Source: Clostridia bacterium
Lineage (GTDB): Bacteria > Bacillota > Clostridia > Oscillospirales > CAG-272
Reading direction: 5' to 3'
Length of the DNA stretch: 8,325 nucleotides
Assembly: GCA_017379815.1 (NCBI GenBank)
Contig: JAFNVK010000051.1
Location: 1-8,325 of the forward strand
Part shown: in pieces, positions 1 through 5,140 of the stretch
Numbering within the stretch: the stretch's first letter is position 1
How the letters are laid out: each line of letters starts with the position of its first letter
Notes under the pieces: model-generated
The model's input: the letters and a program-made list of their open reading frames with translations, nothing else
Databases searched by the model: none
Told to the model about the DNA's origin: nothing
Made by a program: the position numbers and the translations under genes

Positions 1-59
1 AAAACCTGGAAAAGATGCTTGACATGATCCTCTCGGGCGAGCGAATCGTGGGAAGCTGA
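1..59 (+). CDS. C-terminal end of an unidentified protein (5' truncated by the window)
   Basis: The third forward frame (codons from position 3) reads NLEKMLDMILSGERIVGS and ends at a TGA at 57-59. The other two forward frames close within the first 30 bases. The stop lies 13 bases before a strong hairpin terminator, which is the expected geometry for the end of a real gene. The gene is convergent with holA. Only 18 residues are visible, too few to recognise a family, so no function is proposed. Confidence 0.55.
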   Translation, partial: NLEKMLDMILSGERIVGS

Positions 60-72
60 ACCCAAAGAAAAA

Positions 73-114
73 ACGGACGTCTGCTGCGCTTTGCAGCGGA
101 CGTCCGTCCTTTTT
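73..114. terminator. Bidirectional intrinsic terminator
   Basis: A 15-bp stem (73-87 with 93-107, one G-U pair, loop GCTTT) is followed on the plus strand by CC and five Ts (110-114). On its other side it is flanked by a run of As (68-73), which becomes a U tract when read from the minus strand. It can therefore end both the plus-strand gene that stops at 59 and the convergent holA transcript, whose stop codon is at 173-175. Confidence 0.9.
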
Positions 115-172
115 GCGTATACGGGGGTGCGGTTTTGTATGCTTTTTGGGCTGCTTCTGCTCGCCCGTTGCG

Positions 173-1216
173 TCAGATGGTGCAGATGAGGCGCTCGAGC
201 GGGCCGTAGTCCTTGTTGCCGAGCGAGCGCTTGAGCGAGGCGTCGGCCGCAACGCAGGCGTCAAGAGCGCGGCGCACGCGCTTTTCGCTCGTCTTGCGCA
301 GACCCTTCTGGTAGATGCCGATGCGGAACTCGTGCATGGGGGGCTTGAAGGCGGAGGCGATCTCCGGCGTGGAGGCGCCCTCGGCCATCATGGCCTGCAC
401 CACGAGCATCTCGCTGATCACGCGCGTCACCTCACCGAGGATCATCAGAGGATCAACACGGCGGAAGCGGTAATCGTCGAGAATGGTCAGCGCCTTGTCT
501 GCCTCCCCGGCGATCAGGGCGTTGGCAAAGGAGAAGGCGTCGTATTCGTTGGCAGGCGTGCAGACGCGGAGCATGCTCTCCCCATCGGGAACGTGCTTGC
601 CGTGCGCCAGAAGGTAAAAGCTCAGCTTGTCGATCTCGCTTGCCAGAATGAACATACTATGGCCGCAGTATTCGATCATGTCGGTGCAAAAGGCGGGAGA
701 GGCCTCGATGCCGTGGTGCAGAAAATGCTTTTGCACCCAGGCGGTCAGCTTCACTCCGGTGATGCGGTCGAACCAGACGGGGGTAAGGCCGTGGTCGATT
801 AGCCGCTGGAGCAGGGGAGAGGCCTTTTTGGGCAAATTTCCCGGATCAAAGGCGGCGGAAAGACTGAAGATCAGGGTGTTGTAATCAAATTCGGGGAGCA
901 TTTCGAGCGCCTCAAACAGGGCGTCGATCTCCTCGGGATGAAGTCCCTGAAAGTGGAAGCCCGTCACCAGCACGAGCTTTCGCTCGCACATCATGGGCAG
1001 AGGGGTCAGCGCGTCAAGCAGGCTCTGGGGGGAGAGGTCGAGGCCGTCGATACGCAGAACGTTGAAGATCGAGAGCGCGCTGTCGGGACAAAAGGCCTCC
1101 TCGGCCGCGCGAAGGGCAAAGCCCTTGAGGTAGTCCTCCTCGCCGACAAAGACGTAGCCTGCACGGGGGGCAGTCTTGATCTCCTTGCGGAAATCCGCTT
1201 CCTTGAGTAAGAGCAT
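173..1216 (-). CDS. holA: DNA polymerase III subunit delta
   Basis: This 347-residue protein has the usual length of HolA, the clamp-loader subunit that opens the beta sliding clamp and, with DnaX and delta', loads it at primed sites. Family features visible include the N-terminal YVFVGEEDYL segment (residues ~21-30), the central IEYCGHSMFILASEIDKL helix region of the degenerate AAA+ module, and a C-terminal alpha-helical collar domain beginning near DAFSFANALIAG. No Walker A motif is present, as is normal for delta, which does not hydrolyse ATP. The start is the ATG at 1214-1216, preceded by AAAGGAGG (1226-1233) at a 9-base spacing and by its own promoter. It appears monocistronic and ends just before a shared terminator. 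Assignment is by recognition of family motifs, without a search. Confidence 0.92.
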   Translation of the reverse strand: MLLLKEADFRKEIKTAPRAGYVFVGEEDYLKGFALRAAEEAFCPDSALSIFNVLRIDGLDLSPQSLLDALTPLPMMCERKLVLVTGFHFQGLHPEEIDALFEALEMLPEFDYNTLIFSLSAAFDPGNLPKKASPLLQRLIDHGLTPVWFDRITGVKLTAWVQKHFLHHGIEASPAFCTDMIEYCGHSMFILASEIDKLSFYLLAHGKHVPDGESMLRVCTPANEYDAFSFANALIAGEADKALTILDDYRFRRVDPLMILGEVTRVISEMLVVQAMMAEGASTPEIASAFKPPMHEFRIGIYQKGLRKTSEKRVRRALDACVAADASLKRSLGNKDYGPLERLICTI

Positions 1217-1260
1217 GGCAGAGAGCCTCCTTTCCGAAAAAATGCGCTTAGGATAGCTTT

Positions 1261-1289
1261 ATTATAGCATTTCTCCGGGCTTTCGTCAA
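1261..1289 (-). promoter_or_regulatory. Sigma-A-type promoter for holA, extended -10
   Basis: Read on the minus strand, the -35 box is TTGACG (1284-1289), the spacer is 17 bases (1267-1283), and the -10 box is a perfect TATAAT (1261-1266) preceded by TGC, an extended -10 element. Transcription would begin near 1254, leaving a leader of about 38 bases before the holA ATG. Position, spacing and sequence all agree; the activity is inferred. Confidence 0.85.
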
Positions 1290-1349
1290 CCGTTCTGCAA
1301 AAAATCCTGCTTCTTTGGAAATAAAATCATGAAAAATCTGCAAAAAGGC

Positions 1350-1378
1350 TTGACAAACGGAAGAAAATCGGTTATAAT
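1350..1378 (+). promoter_or_regulatory. Consensus sigma-A promoter for rpmH and the downstream cluster
   Basis: The -35 box TTGACA (1350-1355) and -10 box TATAAT (1373-1378) both match consensus perfectly, with the optimal 17-base spacer. Upstream lie A-rich runs centred near 1301, 1323, 1334 and 1344, roughly helically phased, which could act as an UP element or curved DNA. Transcription would start near 1385, giving a leader of about 70 bases before rpmH. Such strength suits a ribosomal protein gene. It is the only convincing promoter I see for the plus-strand cluster. Confidence 0.93.
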
Positions 1379-1399
1379 GTAACCTGTCATTGTGTAAAA

Positions 1400-1425
1400 G
1401 CGTGTTTCCTTGCCGAAAGGAACGC
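1400..1425 (+). other. Leader hairpin in the rpmH 5' untranslated region
   Basis: TTCCTT (1406-1411) pairs with AAGGAA (1417-1422) around the loop GCCGA. GCG (1400-1402) can extend the helix to CGC (1423-1425) across a three-base bulge (1403-1405). It lies between the predicted transcription start and the rpmH ribosome binding site and has no T tract. It may stabilise the 5' end or be incidental; I do not recognise a known leader element. Confidence 0.35.
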
Positions 1426-1455
1426 TTCCGATTCATTATAAAGGAGGTGCATACG

Positions 1456-1590
1456 ATGCTCAGAACTTATCAGCCGAAGAAGCGTCAGAGAAAGAAGGAG
1501 CATGGATTCAGAAAGAGAATGAGAACTGCCGACGGCAGAAACGTACTCAAGAGAAGACGTGCAAAGGGCAGAAAGAGACTGACCTATTGA
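1456..1590 (+). CDS. rpmH: 50S ribosomal protein L34
   Basis: The 44-residue product begins MLRTYQPKKRQRKKEHGF and continues through the basic RTADGRNVLKRRRAKGRKRL segment, which is diagnostic of L34, a small rRNA-binding protein of the large subunit. The normal family length is 44-47 residues. The start at 1456 is set by a near-perfect AAGGAGGT (1441-1448) at a 7-base spacing. An in-frame ATG-equivalent extension exists upstream at 1390 but would add non-family residues, and that start lies within a few bases of the predicted transcription start. The gene is driven by the consensus promoter at 1350-1378 and is followed by a terminator-like hairpin before rnpA. Confidence 0.97.
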   Translation: MLRTYQPKKRQRKKEHGFRKRMRTADGRNVLKRRRAKGRKRLTY

Positions 1591-1635
1591 TCTGATTTTT
1601 GACCAAGGCCAAGTGCTTTGTGTCGGACTTCCCAC

Positions 1636-1693
1636 ATAAAAACACCGACTGCCGAAGACGCGTTTTCCCGCACCTCGCTGTCGGCGTTTTTAT
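1636..1693 (+). terminator. Imperfect terminator / attenuator between rpmH and rnpA
   Basis: A 14-bp stem (1636-1649 with 1680-1693) carries one A-C mismatch (1644/1685) and ends in GTTTTTATTT. The ~30-base loop is long and holds only weak internal pairing. GTCGG at 1622-1626 can alternatively pair with CCGAC at 1645-1649, the left arm, giving a possible competing fold. The whole rpmH-rnpA gap (1591-1798) contains this element and no clear promoter. A leaky terminator fits the need for much more L34 than RNase P protein. Confidence 0.6.
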
Positions 1694-1798
1694 TTGAAGT
1701 GAGAAAATCCAAAATCATTTTTTTCCAAAACAGACAAGAAGCTATACCATCAACGGAAGCATGACGAAGCACGCAAGCGAACCAATGGGGACGGAAGT

Positions 1799-2200
1799 AT
1801 GAAATACACAACCATCAAGGAACATCACCTGTATAACAAGACCTTCCAAAAGGGGAAGCGCTATTCGGGGCGGTATCTTTCCGTCTTCGTCCTTCGGGAC
1901 TGGGCGGCCAAGCGACTGATGAAGGAGAACCCCGAAAAGAAATACTACAACCGCGTGGGTCTTTCGGTGACCAAGCGGGTCGGAGGAGCGGTGCAGCGCA
2001 GCCGCGCAAAGCGCATTCTGCGTGCAGGCTACCGCGCCGTTGAGCCTGAGCTGAAAACCGGCTTTCTGATCGTGATCAGCCCGCGTGACGGGATCCTCTC
2101 GGCCAAGTCCACCGATATTGCGCGCGAGCTTCGCCGCGGCTTTTCCCGCCTTGAGATGCTCTCGCAGAAAAACGCGGAGACGGATGGAGCCGCCACATGA
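1799..2200 (+). CDS. rnpA: Ribonuclease P protein component
   Basis: The 133-residue basic protein is the cofactor of RNase P RNA in 5' maturation of tRNA precursors. Visible features are the N-terminal LYNKTFQKGKRYSG segment of the family (residues ~11-24), then NRVGLSVTKRVGGAVQRSRAKR (residues 51-72), which covers the central beta strand and the RNA-binding helix. In the usual RNR motif the middle residue is Asn; here it is RSR (67-69). The C-terminal FLIVISPRDG strand follows. The ATG at 1799 has only a weak GGAAG immediately upstream, so initiation may be poor or coupled to a short upstream reading frame that overlaps it. The last codons overlap yidD by 4 bases (ATGA). The gene sits directly after rpmH, as in most bacteria. 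Confidence 0.95.
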   Translation: MKYTTIKEHHLYNKTFQKGKRYSGRYLSVFVLRDWAAKRLMKENPEKKYYNRVGLSVTKRVGGAVQRSRAKRILRAGYRAVEPELKTGFLIVISPRDGILSAKSTDIARELRRGFSRLEMLSQKNAETDGAAT

Positions 2201-2532
2201 AAAGGCTGCTCATTCTGGCCGTTCGGTTTTACCAAAAGTATCTTTCCCCCCTCAAAAAGCAACCGACCTGCCGCTTTACGCCGACCTGCTCTGCCTACGC
2301 CATTCAGGCACTCCAGAAGCGAGGGGCGATCGTCGGCACGATCCTCACTGTCATGCGCATCCTGCGGTGCCAGCCCTTTGGCCCCTGCGGATGGGATCCC
2401 GTTCCCGAAACGGGATTGCGCAACCGACGCTCGGTCGGCAAGCCGATCACCAAGTATTTTTATCCCGAGGAGTATCACCTCGAGAGGCGTGAGGAGGAAG
2501 GGGACGTCCTTCCCGACGAGGTGCAACAATGA
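2197..2532 (+). CDS. yidD: Membrane protein insertion efficiency factor YidD
   Basis: The 111-residue protein belongs to the YidD family, small membrane-associated proteins that assist YidC-dependent insertion. It shows the amphipathic N-terminus (LILAVRFYQKYLSPLKK, residues ~5-21), the hallmark CRFTPTCSAYA (25-35), and RCQPFGPCGWDPVP (57-70), which corresponds to the usual HPGG-x-DPVP. Four cysteines form two C-x5-C pairs (25/31 and 58/64); the last is not typical of the family as I know it. The acidic tail after residue ~90 is longer than the ~70-85-residue members. It starts inside the end of rnpA (ATGA overlap), so its translation is probably coupled to rnpA. It lies 99 bases upstream of yidC and in the same reading frame as it. 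Confidence 0.94.
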   Translation: MKRLLILAVRFYQKYLSPLKKQPTCRFTPTCSAYAIQALQKRGAIVGTILTVMRILRCQPFGPCGWDPVPETGLRNRRSVGKPITKYFYPEEYHLERREEEGDVLPDEVQQ

Positions 2533-2536
2533 CGAC

Positions 2537-2563
2537 TGCCGCAGCGCCGTGCGGCAAATTTTT
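2537..2563 (+). terminator. Short terminator-like hairpin just after yidD
   Basis: TGCCGCA (2537-2543) pairs with TGCGGCA (2550-2556) around a 6-base loop and is followed by AATTTTT (2557-2563). It starts five bases after the yidD stop codon, so a terminating ribosome would cover its left arm. Its right arm can also pair with the left arm of the next hairpin (2606-2613), which would disrupt it. Seven base pairs make only a moderate terminator. Confidence 0.55.
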
Positions 2564-2595
2564 ACGACGGCGCACCGTTTCCCACAAAAAAATCG

Positions 2596-2631
2596 AAAGG
2601 GAGCTTTTGCCGCGGCTTTGCGGCAAATCAC
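2596..2631 (+). promoter_or_regulatory. yidC ribosome binding site with a structured spacer
   Basis: The only Shine-Dalgarno-like sequence before yidC is AAAGGGAG (2596-2603), 28 bases from the ATG and so too far in linear sequence. Between them a perfect 8-bp hairpin, TTTGCCGC (2606-2613) with GCGGCAAA (2620-2627), spans 22 bases. If folded, it would shorten the effective distance from GGGAG to the ATG at 2632 to 6 bases, close to optimal. The bases and pairing are seen; the bridging role is inferred. Confidence 0.5.
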
Positions 2632-4371
2632 ATGAACATGAAAACAAGTACAAGAAAAAGAATCGGCCGTGTCGGCTTGCTTGCCGTCCTTGCGCTTCTG
2701 CTTCTGGCCTGCTTTGCCTCCTGCGCACCCAACAATGCGCCGAAGGTGACGCTCTCCTACGACGGAGACACCTTCCTCTCGGTGGCGGAGAACCAGGATC
2801 AGCACGCACTCAAGGGCACGCAGCTCAAGTCTCTGGCCGATCTTCTGGTCGCCACCTTTGATCCGGAGACCTTCGACAACCGCGAGATGCTCGTGGCTGC
2901 ATGGCGCGGATACGATATGCTGGCCGAGGGCTTTGACGACACCAAGATCAACGAGACCGCCGAGGAGCGCGCAGAGCGCGACCGCGGCGACCGCGCAGAC
3001 GTTGCTGCCGCCGTGAAGGTCATCACCAAGGCAAACGATCTGGCCGACGAGAAGACTGCCGTTGATTTCACGGCGTTGAACAAGGCGGATCTCGACGTTC
3101 TGATCGACGCTTTCCGCACCAAGGTGGACGTTGATTCGTCTGCCGGCTTTATGGACAAGATCCTCTCGGGCATCGGCGTTGCTCTGCGTTGGCTCACCAA
3201 CACCCTCTGCTTTGGCAGCTATCTTGGCGGTATCTGTCTCTTTGCGATCATCATCGAGATCCTGATGCTTCCCTTTGCCATCAAGCAGCAGAAGAACTCG
3301 ATCCGCCAGGCCAAGCTTCGCCCCAAGGAGATGGCCATCAAAAACAAGTACAAGGGCCGCAACGATCAGCCCACCATGCAGAAGATGCAGCAGGAGATCC
3401 AGGAGCTTTATCAGCGCGAGAACTTCAGCCCCTACAGCGGCTGTCTGCCTCTTCTGATCCAGCTTCCCATCATCATGGCGCTCTATTCCATCATCATCGA
3501 CCCTCTGCATTACGTGATGGGACAGACGGCGGGTATGTCGCAGGCACTGACCACCTTTGCCACGGCCTCCCGTGCCGCAGGCGGTCTCGGATGCGTCTTT
3601 GGCAACACCAATGGCAGTATCCTGCTCCTCTCCGAGCTGAAGTCCGCAGGCGTTGCCGCCTTCGAGAGCGTTTCGAGCTTCCGCTTCTTTGAGAACAGCG
3701 AGGAGGTCTTTACCGCTCTGTCGGGCATCTCGGGCAAGATCCCGAGCTTCTCCATCGGCGGCATCAACTTTGGTCTTGCTCCCAGCTTCTCGGGCAACCT
3801 GCTTCTGCTTCTGGTTCCCGTGCTTACCTTCGTCACCTATTTCCTGACCTCCAAGCTCAATCGCAAGTTCATGGCACAGCCCGTGGCAAACGAGGGCGTG
3901 GACGCCAAGCAGGTGGCCTGCTCCAATACCATGATGGACGTGACTATGCCCATGATGTCCACCTTCTTTACCTTCATGGTGCCCGCCCTTGTCGGCGTGT
4001 ACTGGATGTTCCGAAGCCTGGTCGGTCTTGGAAAGCAGTTTATCATTTCCCGCATCATGCCCCTGCCCACCTTCACCGAGGAGGATTACAAGCAGGCGGC
4101 CAAGGAGATGGCGGGCAAGAGGACCGTGGTGAAGAAGTCCGAGCGCGCAGGCTCTGTGCGTTCCTTGCACCACATCGACGACGAGGACTACGAGGACACC
4201 CGTGAGCGCGCATTGGCCCGTAAGGCGGCTATTGAGGCACGCGAGCGCGAGGAGCAAGAGGCAAAGAAATCCTCTCTCTTTGGCGGCGCGACGCTCAAGC
4301 AGGACCGCAAGGCTGAGGACGCGAAGGATGCCGATGATACCGATGAGGCCGATCAGGCCGACAAAAACTGA
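2632..4371 (+). CDS. yidC: Membrane protein insertase YidC/Oxa1 family (SpoIIIJ-type, extended)
   Basis: This inserts membrane proteins alone or with the Sec translocon. A basic N-terminus and hydrophobic stretch (residues ~14-27) lead to possible lipobox cysteines, LLAC (27) or FASC (31), as in Gram-positive lipoprotein YidCs. Residues ~32-170 are a hydrophilic extracytoplasmic domain. The core follows: membrane segment ~196-217, a cytosolic helical hairpin (~218-265, from IKQQKNSIRQAK to QELYQREN), GCLPLLIQLPI (270-280) opening the next segment, then segments near 389-407 and ~440-475. A ~90-residue insert (~299-388) separates the second and third segments, and a charged tail of ~100 residues ends the protein. 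At 579 residues it is about twice the ~260 of SpoIIIJ. The position of the groove arginine, five residues before the LP of LPxxIKQ, is Glu209. The ATG at 2632 is the first in this frame after the yidD stop; Met3 (2638) is a less likely alternative. Confidence 0.95.
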   Translation: MNMKTSTRKRIGRVGLLAVLALLLLACFASCAPNNAPKVTLSYDGDTFLSVAENQDQHALKGTQLKSLADLLVATFDPETFDNREMLVAAWRGYDMLAEGFDDTKINETAEERAERDRGDRADVAAAVKVITKANDLADEKTAVDFTALNKADLDVLIDAFRTKVDVDSSAGFMDKILSGIGVALRWLTNTLCFGSYLGGICLFAIIIEILMLPFAIKQQKNSIRQAKLRPKEMAIKNKYKGRNDQPTMQKMQQEIQELYQRENFSPYSGCLPLLIQLPIIMALYSIIIDPLHYVMGQTAGMSQALTTFATASRAAGGLGCVFGNTNGSILLLSELKSAGVAAFESVSSFRFFENSEEVFTALSGISGKIPSFSIGGINFGLAPSFSGNLLLLLVPVLTFVTYFLTSKLNRKFMAQPVANEGVDAKQVACSNTMMDVTMPMMSTFFTFMVPALVGVYWMFRSLVGLGKQFIISRIMPLPTFTEEDYKQAAKEMAGKRTVVKKSERAGSVRSLHHIDDEDYEDTRERALARKAAIEAREREEQEAKKSSLFGGATLKQDRKAEDAKDADDTDEADQADKN

Positions 4372-4408
4372 CCCTATAATTTTATTGAAATAACGGAGTA
4401 TAAAGATC

Positions 4409-5065
4409 GTGAAAAAGGAACTGATCGTCACGGCAAAGACCGTGGAGGAAGCAAAGGAAATGGCAGCTGCCGAGCTTGGCGTTGCCATTGAGGAGATTGA
4501 GTTTGCCGTCCTTGAGGAGGGCAAAAAGGGATTTTTCGGCCTGGGTGCCGCTGACGCCAAGGTGTCGGCAACCTATACCGTCAAGGGCGCGGACATCGCG
4601 CTGGAGTTCATCCGCAAGGTCGTGGCAGACATGGAGCTGAAGGACCTGACCGTGGAGATGAAGAAGGGCAACAACGACGACACGCTGATCACGGTGGACG
4701 GCGAGGGCGCAGGCCTTCTGATCGGTCACCACGGTGAGACGCTGGACTCTCTGCAGTATCTGGCAAACCTGGCCGCAAACAAGAAGGTCAAGGGCGAGAA
4801 GAGAGAGTACGTCAAGATCACCCTCGACGTGGAGGGCTATCGCGCAAAGCGCGAGGAGGCACTTCGCGCACTGGCCAGACGCATGGCCGCAAAGGTGGTC
4901 AAGGGCAAGAAGAGTGTTATGCTTGAGCCGATGAATCCTTATGAAAGACGCATCATTCATTCCGAGGTGCAGGGCATTGCAGGTGTGTCCACCAATTCCA
5001 TCGGATCCGAGAACAACCGTCGGATCGTGATGTTCCTGGACGACACCGCCGAGGAAGAGGCGTAA
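4409..5065 (+). CDS. jag: Jag/KhpB RNA-binding protein (Jag_N-KH-R3H)
   Basis: This 218-residue protein is the SpoIIIJ-associated Jag, also called KhpB, a cytosolic RNA-binding protein linked in Firmicutes to cell elongation and division and to post-transcriptional control with KhpA. Three domains are visible in order: the Jag N-terminal domain (residues ~1-50) with KKGFFG (39-44); a KH domain with the GxxG loop GHHG (106-109) inside LLIGHHGETLDSLQYL; and an R3H domain with MNPYERRIIH (175-184), which contains the R-x3-H signature. The length is typical. The start codon is GTG at 4409, with GGAG (4395-4398) ten bases upstream. It follows yidC by 37 bases, the conserved pairing for these genes. 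Confidence 0.96.
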   Translation: MKKELIVTAKTVEEAKEMAAAELGVAIEEIEFAVLEEGKKGFFGLGAADAKVSATYTVKGADIALEFIRKVVADMELKDLTVEMKKGNNDDTLITVDGEGAGLLIGHHGETLDSLQYLANLAANKKVKGEKREYVKITLDVEGYRAKREEALRALARRMAAKVVKGKKSVMLEPMNPYERRIIHSEVQGIAGVSTNSIGSENNRRIVMFLDDTAEEEA

Positions 5066-5073
5066 ACCAAGCC

Positions 5074-5106
5074 GGCGGGGGAGGCTCAAGAGGAGCTGCC
5101 CCCGCC
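5074..5106 (+). terminator. GC-rich hairpin between jag and mnmE
   Basis: GGCGGGGG (5074-5081) pairs with CCCCCGCC (5099-5106). Beyond a two-base internal mismatch, GCTC (5084-5087) pairs with GAGC (5093-5096) around the loop AAGAG. Only ATTT follows, so it lacks a real U tract. It may be a weak or pause-type terminator, or an mRNA-end stabiliser reducing mnmE expression relative to jag. It lies 8 bases after the jag stop codon. Confidence 0.5.
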
Positions 5107-5140
5107 ATTTGTGCGTTCATCGAGGAAGGAGTGATCGAGA

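Noticed and set aside
113..802. A 229-codon plus-strand open frame
   Set aside because: It lies antisense to holA, begins inside or beside the terminator and has no ribosome binding site. HolA motifs on the other strand are convincing.
1217..1455. Replication origin next to rpmH
   Set aside because: There is no DnaA-box cluster and no dnaA; the A-rich sequence is accounted for by two divergent promoters.
1390..1455. N-terminal extension of L34 to a start at 1390
   Set aside because: The added residues do not match L34, the start would be at the transcript's 5' end, and a strong ribosome binding site specifies the ATG at 1456.
1720..1748. Separate promoter for rnpA (TTTTTC, then TATACC at 1743-1748)
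   Set aside because: The -10 has two mismatches and the -35 is poor. Not distinguishable from chance in AT-rich intergenic DNA.
4375..4380. Promoter for jag from a perfect TATAAT just after yidC
   Set aside because: No -35-like box lies 16-18 bases upstream and there is no TG extension. Co-transcription with yidC is more likely.
2029..4560. An 843-codon minus-strand open frame opposite rnpA, yidD and yidC
   Set aside because: It is antisense to three confidently identified genes, has low-complexity His/Leu/Gly/Lys-rich composition and no recognisable domain. It arises from codon bias on the real strand.
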